Part shown: positions 30,210-34,467 of the stretch, piece after piece
Numbering within the stretch: the first letter of the stretch is position 1
How the letters are laid out: each line of letters opens with the position of its first letter
Notes under the pieces: generated by a model
What the model was told of the DNA's origin: nothing
Databases searched by the model: none
What the model saw: only the letters and a program-made list of their open reading frames with translations
Position numbers and translations under genes: made by a program
Source of the DNA: Chryseobacterium koreense CCUG 49689
Lineage (GTDB): Bacteria > Bacteroidota > Bacteroidia > Flavobacteriales > Weeksellaceae
NCBI RefSeq assembly: GCF_001045435.1
Contig: NZ_LFNG01000021.1
Coordinates: 1-34,467, forward strand
Direction of reading: 5' to 3'
DNA: 34,467 nt

Positions 30210-32492
30210 ATGAAAACCGTCTGTTTCCTTTCCTCAATACTCTTTTCGCTAATTTCCATTATGGCAAATTCACAAAAACTCACCACTTATGTCAATCCCT
30301 TTGTCGGAACCAAAAATATGGGCCACACTTTTCCCGGCGCTACCGCTCCATTTGGAATGGTGCAGCTTTCTCCGGAAACCAACCAGGTTCCTTATGCAAT
30401 GGATGGAAAATACAATCCCGAAACTTACCGATATTGTTCCGGTTATCAATATGACGACAAAACGATATTTGGTTTTTCCCACACCCATTTCAGCGGAGTC
30501 GGTCATTCCGATTTGGGCGATTTTCTGGTAATGCCCACTATAGGGAAACTGAATCTGGAACCCGGAACGACGGAACAACCAGGAAGCGGATATCACTCCC
30601 GGTTTTCAAAAAACACCGAGAAAGCAAGTCCCGGATTTTATCAGGTTTTTCTTGATGATTATGGAATTAAGGCGGAATTGACTTCCAGCGAAAGAGTTGG
30701 TTTCCACCGTTACACTTTTCCGAAATCTTCAGCATCGCATATCATTTTGGATTTAATGTCGAATATCTACAACTACGACGCTAAAAATGTGTGGACTTTC
30801 GTGCGGATTGAAGACAACCAAACCGTCACCGGATATCGGGAAACCACTGGTTGGGCAAGAACCCGAAAGGTTTTCTTCGCTATGAAATTTTCAAAACCAT
30901 TTAAGAACTATGGCAGAAAACGTTACGAAAAAGTGGAATACAACGGCTTTTACCGAAAATTCAATGAAAATGAAAACTTTCCGGAATTTGCAGGAAGACA
31001 GATTCGGGCATATTTTGATTTTGACACGAACGAGCATGAACAGATTTTGGTCAAATTTGCGCTTTCGCCCACGTCCACTTCCGGCGCACTGAAAAACCTG
31101 GAAGCCGAAATTCCGCATTGGGATTTTGACAAAACCAAAAAAGAAACCGAGGCAAAATGGGAAAAGGAACTTTCCAAAATCGAGGTAGAAACTTTAAACG
31201 AAAACGATAAGCGGACCTTCTACACAGCAATGTACCACACGATGATGTCGCCAATTCTTTACCAAGATGTCGATGGAAAATATTTGGATATCGACCAAAA
31301 CATTCACAATGCGAAAGATTTTACCAACTACACTATTTTTTCACTTTGGGATACTTATCGCGCGCTTCATCCTTTATACAATATTATCCAGCAGAAAAGG
31401 AACAACGATTTTGTGAAATCCATGCTTTCGCATGCGCGACACAGCGTACACAAAGCATTGCCGATTTGGTCCCATTATGCCAATGAAAACTGGTGCATGA
31501 TAGGTTATCACGCAGTTTCGGTTCTGGCAGATGCCGTGGCAAAAAACACCACCGATGCCGATTTGAAAACCATGCTCAACGCAAGTGTGACTTCATCAAA
31601 CCTGAAATATTATGATGGAATCGGTGAATACCTGACATACGGATATGTTCCCGAAGACAAAAGCAGTTCCTCCGTTTCAAAAACTTTGGAATATGCTTAT
31701 GACGATTGGTGCATCGCTCAAATCGCCGAAAAACTGGGCGACGAAAAAACCAAATCCGAATACCTGAAACGCAGCGAAAACTACAAAAACGTCTATAATC
31801 CGAAATCCGGATTCATGCACCCGAAACTTTCCGATGGAACTTTTAAAACAGCATTTGATCCAATGGACACTCACGGACAAGGATTTATAGAGGGAAATGC
31901 CTTTAATTATGGACTTTATGTTCCTCAAAATGTTCCGGAAATGATTAAGATGATGGGCGGAAAAAACAAGTTCTCAGAACATCTCGACCAAATTTTCACC
32001 ACCGAAATCGCCGACAAATACATTGAAAAGAATGAAGACATCACCCGGGACGGAATCATCGGGAATTACGTTCACGGAAACGAGCCCGGTCATCACATTC
32101 CGTATTTGTACAACTGGACAAATGACGCCTGGAAAACCCAGGAAAAAGTTCGGATGATCATGCGGAAAATGTATTCAGACGGTGAAGACGGACTCTGCGG
32201 AAATGATGATGCCGGACAAATGAGTGCGTGGTATGTTTTTTCGGCGCTCGGTTTTTATCCGGTTTTACCGGGCTCTGATGAATACCAATTCGGTTCGCCT
32301 TTGGTAAAATCCGCAAAAATCAATCTGGAAAACGGGAAAACTTTAAACATCAAAACCGAAAACCAGTCTGAGAAAAATGTATATGTCTCCAAAATTTTCG
32401 TGAATGGCAAAGAAATTAAAAACCACATACTGAAACATTCCGATATTGCGAACGGAGGAGAGATTGTTTATGTGATGGACCGCAAAAAGTGA
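30210..32492 (+). CDS. GH92 family alpha-1,2-mannosidase
   Basis: 760 aa. Signal peptide MKTVCFLSSILFSLISIMANS, so it works in the periplasm or at the surface. The family start is clear (YVNPFVGTKNMGHTFPGATA then PFGMVQLSPET), followed by YRYCSGYQYDDKTIFGFSHT and HFSGVGHSDLGDF. The catalytic (alpha/alpha)6 part has FSLWDTYRALHPLYNI, THGQGFIEGNAFNYGLYVP, GNEPGHHIPYLYNW and CGNDDAGQMSAWYVFSALGF. GH92 enzymes are calcium-dependent exo-mannosidases that trim N-glycan or yeast mannan. There is no SusC/SusD pair nearby, so this is not a full polysaccharide utilisation locus. Confidence 0.96.
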   Translation: MKTVCFLSSILFSLISIMANSQKLTTYVNPFVGTKNMGHTFPGATAPFGMVQLSPETNQVPYAMDGKYNPETYRYCSGYQYDDKTIFGFSHTHFSGVGHSDLGDFLVMPTIGKLNLEPGTTEQPGSGYHSRFSKNTEKASPGFYQVFLDDYGIKAELTSSERVGFHRYTFPKSSASHIILDLMSNIYNYDAKNVWTFVRIEDNQTVTGYRETTGWARTRKVFFAMKFSKPFKNYGRKRYEKVEYNGFYRKFNENENFPEFAGRQIRAYFDFDTNEHEQILVKFALSPTSTSGALKNLEAEIPHWDFDKTKKETEAKWEKELSKIEVETLNENDKRTFYTAMYHTMMSPILYQDVDGKYLDIDQNIHNAKDFTNYTIFSLWDTYRALHPLYNIIQQKRNNDFVKSMLSHARHSVHKALPIWSHYANENWCMIGYHAVSVLADAVAKNTTDADLKTMLNASVTSSNLKYYDGIGEYLTYGYVPEDKSSSSVSKTLEYAYDDWCIAQIAEKLGDEKTKSEYLKRSENYKNVYNPKSGFMHPKLSDGTFKTAFDPMDTHGQGFIEGNAFNYGLYVPQNVPEMIKMMGGKNKFSEHLDQIFTTEIADKYIEKNEDITRDGIIGNYVHGNEPGHHIPYLYNWTNDAWKTQEKVRMIMRKMYSDGEDGLCGNDDAGQMSAWYVFSALGFYPVLPGSDEYQFGSPLVKSAKINLENGKTLNIKTENQSEKNVYVSKIFVNGKEIKNHILKHSDIANGGEIVYVMDRKK

Positions 32493-32568
32493 GTGCATGA
32501 GAAGCCCCATTGATGGGTTACTTTCTGCGTAAAACAATTTAAATCCGGGAAATCTGCAAGAAATTAAA

Positions 32569-32576
32569 TATCTTTG
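32569..32576 (+). promoter_or_regulatory. -7 box of the PspC-like gene
   Basis: TATCTTTG is an exact TAnnTTTG box, 22 bp before the ATG at 32599. No clear -33 element. Confidence 0.55.
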
Positions 32577-32598
32577 AACTTACAAAAAAAAAGTAAAA

Positions 32599-32820
32599 AT
32601 GCTCAGTAATTTAAGGCACAATTTGGAAAGGCAATGGTTCGGCGTTCTCACGAGAATGGGCACGAAGTTGGGAATTCCAGTGTCCAAACTCCGGGTATTT
32701 TTCATTTATTCCACTTTTGCTACAGCCGGCGTTTTTTTCCTGATTTACCTCGGACTCGCCTTTATGCTTTGGATCAAAGATATGTTTATCACCAGAAGAC
32801 CGGGCGTTTTTGATTTGTGA
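32599..32820 (+). CDS. Small PspC-like membrane protein
   Basis: 73 aa. The N-terminal amphipathic stretch (RHNLERQWFGVLTRMGTKLG, then IPVSKLRVFFIYSTFATAG) followed by one membrane helix (FFLIYLGLAFMLWI) is the core of the PspC domain, shortened to one copy. PspC proteins work in envelope-stress responses; a stand-alone domain like this is common in flavobacteria and its role is not established. A single-gene unit with its own -7 box. Confidence 0.7.
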   Translation: MLSNLRHNLERQWFGVLTRMGTKLGIPVSKLRVFFIYSTFATAGVFFLIYLGLAFMLWIKDMFITRRPGVFDL

Positions 32821-32927
32821 ATTGCCGCCAATGCAAGATTTTTTTTCGAAATTTCAAATTAATGGCATGAAAATTTATGCGAATAATTGATCCGCAAGAT
32901 TTTAATTCTCACTAATATTTCATCGTT

Positions 32928-33440
32928 TTGGAGTTTTTACAATTGACATCACCGGAAGATTTCCGTGCGAAAAACATCTATGAATCCTACTGCGCTTCCT
33001 TCATCGAAGACGAAAGACGGAGCGAGAAACAGTTTCAGCAACTCTTCGCACATCCTAAAGTAAAGGTATTTTCGGTAATTAACCATTTGGAAAATATCGG
33101 ATACCTGATTCTTTGGGAATTGAGCAACTTCACATTTGTGGAGCACCTGGAAATTTTCGTGGAGCATCGGAATAAGAAATACGGTTCTGAAATGATGAAG
33201 ATGCTTTTTAAGGATTTCTCGCGACTTGTTTTAGAAGCTGAACCCGAAAATCAAGATGACAACTCCAAAAGGAGAATTTCGTTCTACCAAAAAAATGGCT
33301 TCACCATAATTGATGAAACCTATATGCAGCCGAGCTACGGCGAAGGAAAAAAACCGCTAAACCTCCTGCTTTTTGCCAATTGGAAACCGGAAAGTCTCGA
33401 GCGGATCAAGGAGGAGATTTATGATGTGGTGTACTGTTAA
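32928..33440 (+). CDS. GNAT-family N-acetyltransferase
   Basis: 170 aa, starting with TTG at 32928: no ATG lies between the upstream in-frame stop (32913-32915) and the conserved N-terminus (EFLQLTSPEDFRAKNIYES). The GNAT core is visible: a strand pair (VKVFSVINHLENIGYLILWE), the acetyl-CoA loop region after EHLEIFVEHRNKKYGSEMMK, and RRISFYQKNGFTII, the family's C-terminal motif. The acceptor is unknown. It ends 2 bp before the heptamer tandem repeat. Confidence 0.85.
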   Translation: MEFLQLTSPEDFRAKNIYESYCASFIEDERRSEKQFQQLFAHPKVKVFSVINHLENIGYLILWELSNFTFVEHLEIFVEHRNKKYGSEMMKMLFKDFSRLVLEAEPENQDDNSKRRISFYQKNGFTIIDETYMQPSYGEGKKPLNLLLFANWKPESLERIKEEIYDVVYC

Positions 33441-33441
33441 A

Positions 33442-33504
33442 GTTTGAGGTTTGAGGTTTGAAGTTTCAGGTTTCAGGTTTCAAGTTTCAGGTTTCAGGTT
33501 TCAG
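33442..33504. repeat. Heptamer tandem repeat, nine units
   Basis: Nine contiguous 7-bp units follow the acetyltransferase stop: GTTTGAG twice, GTTTGAA, GTTTCAG twice, GTTTCAA, then GTTTCAG three times. Total 63 bp, with variation only at the fifth and seventh base. It is intergenic, between convergent genes, so length changes would not alter a protein. Confidence 0.95.
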
Positions 33505-33554
33505 GTAAAGTACCGATGGTAGAAATGTTTCGTATCGTCTTCTTTTACTAAACT

Positions 33555-33962
33555 TTAACGTTTCAAATATTCTTTTGCGGTAAGAACGGGTAAGCTGATG
33601 TTCTTAAAGTCTTTCTTTTTTCGGGAAATAATCACATCCATTCCATGTTCGGTTGCGGTGTACTATTGAACTGCAACTTCAAAGTCGGTGAAATCCGAAG
33701 CAAGGGAAAGCTCCAGAATTTTGTCGTCCAAAGGTAAAACTTCAACCAAGACCTTGAATTTCGAAATCGCGTTCCTCGCGTTCATTTTCAAATGTTTGAA
33801 GAGCAAGTAATGAATATTGGCAAGGGTAAGTGCGGAAACAAAGAGTTTCGTTTTGCTTTGGTCACCGAGCGTAAACAATTCCTGAGCTTCACGATAAAAT
33901 TCTTCCCGCTTTTCGAGCAGATCCAGAACGATATTGGTGTCAACAAAAACTCTTTCCATCAC
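33555..33962 (-). pseudogene. PIN-domain (VapC-like) toxin, broken by an in-frame stop
   Basis: The frame starts at 33962 with MMERVFVDTNIVLDLLEKRE, a PIN N-terminus with its first catalytic Asp, and reaches an amber stop at 33663-33665 after 99 aa (FEVAVQ). The same frame then continues without a break as YTATEHGMDVIISRKKKDFK and SLPVLTAKEYLKR to a TAA at 33555. That tail is the normal C-terminus of a PIN toxin, where VQYYTA is expected, so a Tyr codon has become TAG. The segment usually read DFEDA in related toxins appears here as DFEVA, possibly a second loss of an acidic residue. It overlaps its antitoxin gene by 4 bp. Confidence 0.85.
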
Positions 33963-34198
33963 GAATGTTTTTTTCGCAGGTAGTCATAAAAATCGTCATT
34001 TTCAAGTTGTGCAGGAATTATTCCCGTCAAACTTTCCACGAGCGGACTTACAGTAACTTTTCTGGAACCTTTTTTCGTAAGCGAATTCAGGTAACTTTCA
34101 ATGAGCTTCGAAAGACTTATGCTTTTTTCCTTGGCGTATTCCTTTGCGCTTTCAATCACTCTTTTGTTGAGGTTTAATGTCAGTTTGGTATTCATCAT
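33959..34198 (-). CDS. Antitoxin of the PIN toxin (DUF6364-like)
   Basis: 79 aa, starting at the first of two adjacent Met codons. The N-terminal half, TKLTLNLNKRVIESAKEYAK then EKSISLSKLIESYLNSL, is a ribbon-helix-helix DNA-binding fold as in DUF6364 antitoxins. The C-terminal part (PLVESLTGIIPAQLENDDFY, DYLRKKHS) would wrap the toxin. The 4-bp overlap with the toxin (ATGA) and the order antitoxin-toxin are classical. The antitoxin appears intact although the toxin is not. Confidence 0.85.
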   Translation of the reverse strand: MMNTKLTLNLNKRVIESAKEYAKEKSISLSKLIESYLNSLTKKGSRKVTVSPLVESLTGIIPAQLENDDFYDYLRKKHS

Positions 34199-34203
34199 AA
34201 TTA

Positions 34204-34238
34204 ATTTACGTGTAAAATCATTGATTAATTACGTAAAT
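34204..34238. promoter_or_regulatory. Candidate operator of the toxin-antitoxin pair
   Basis: ATTTACGT (34204-34211) and ACGTAAAT (34231-34238) are exact reverse complements. Each arm is itself part of a smaller palindrome: TTACGTGTAA (34206-34215) and TTACGTAA (34229-34236). Their centres are about 22 bp apart, two turns of the helix, which suits cooperative binding by a ribbon-helix-helix antitoxin. It lies directly upstream of the antitoxin ATG. Confidence 0.55.
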
Positions 34239-34276
34239 AAAAAATCTGTACCGAAGATTTTTAAAGTGATCGCCGA

Positions 34277-34465
34277 TTGTTGAGCATTTTCTTAAGGAAT
34301 GACAACAAATACGTTCTAATGATTGCCTTAACCTACAACCTGAACAAATACTTGAAATTTATCACCCGAAAAGCCCATCACAGTGCCCAAATCATGAACC
34401 TTCCAAAAGGGAAGTTCTGGTTTTGGAAAAACTTCTTTCCCACGACTCCCATATCCTTCATTTAA
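34277..34465 (+). pseudogene. C-terminal remnant of a transposase (probably IS1182-like)
   Basis: The frame reads NKYVLMIALTYNLNKYLKFI and ends with FFPTTPISFI and a stop. The segment with ALTYNLNKYLKF is characteristic of the C-terminus of DDE transposases of the IS1182/IS5 type in flavobacteria; the family assignment is from memory. No ATG and no upstream catalytic part exist: the toxin-antitoxin regulatory region begins within 50 bp. It is therefore a truncated tail, left where an insertion sequence was cut away. No terminal inverted repeat can be fixed within the window. Confidence 0.55.
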
Positions 34466-34467
34466 GC

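Noticed and set aside
30210..32492. Polysaccharide utilisation locus around the GH92 enzyme
   Set aside because: No SusC/SusD pair, further glycosidase or dedicated regulator lies next to it.
33442..33504. Possible CRISPR array
   Set aside because: The units are 7 bp and contiguous without spacers, and no cas gene is present.

Overview
The window is from a Bacteroidota genome, most likely a flavobacterium of the Chryseobacterium/Kaistella type (Weeksellaceae). Three things point there: the 5' end of a 16S rRNA gene at the left edge, many Bacteroidota-type promoters (-33 TTG/TTTG, -7 TAnnTTTG) instead of sigma70 boxes, and a type IX secretion C-terminal domain on a secreted peptidase. The DNA is AT-rich and most genes lack a clear Shine-Dalgarno sequence. 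All assignments come from reading the sequence; no database search was run.

Layout. 1-745: start of an rRNA operon (minus strand) with two promoters and a boxA-like leader element. 746-6681: a minus-strand Ton energy module, exbB-exbD-exbD-tonB, terminator, small membrane protein, PstS-like lipoprotein, periplasmic TPR protein. 6939-9767: leuS. 9898-11968: a family 2 glycosyltransferase and, convergently, the Kdo transferase waaA. 12022-15002: DUF1648-type membrane protein, NlpC/P60 peptidase, O-methyltransferase, OmpA-like lipoprotein. 15095-19142: tilS, dsbD, an orphan third exbD and a small PLDc_N-like membrane protein. 19320-21617: a T9SS-secreted M14 carboxypeptidase. 21691-22811: two lipoproteins of unknown function. 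22856-23040: a decayed fragment of a DUF4173-family gene.

23133-25762 is a minus-strand cluster of three unknown genes (two with signal peptides, one of these a long coiled coil), divergent from a LuxR-type regulator at 25974. A perfect 8-bp inverted repeat lies between the two promoters and is a good operator candidate. 26721-30088 is a minus-strand operon of membrane proteins around a small winged-helix regulator, ending in a DUF4173 membrane protein and a frameshifted small ORF. Two of its promoters share an almost identical palindromic element, suggesting autoregulation. 30210-33440: GH92 alpha-mannosidase, PspC-like protein, GNAT acetyltransferase. The right end (33442-34467) is accessory: a heptamer tandem repeat, a toxin-antitoxin pair whose PIN toxin is broken by a stop codon, and the C-terminal tail of a transposase.

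The best candidates for something not yet described are the winged-helix/DUF4173 operon with its repeated operator and decayed relative 4 kb away, and the LuxR-type regulator with its divergent secreted coiled-coil cluster. I found no CRISPR array, prophage or complete insertion sequence.
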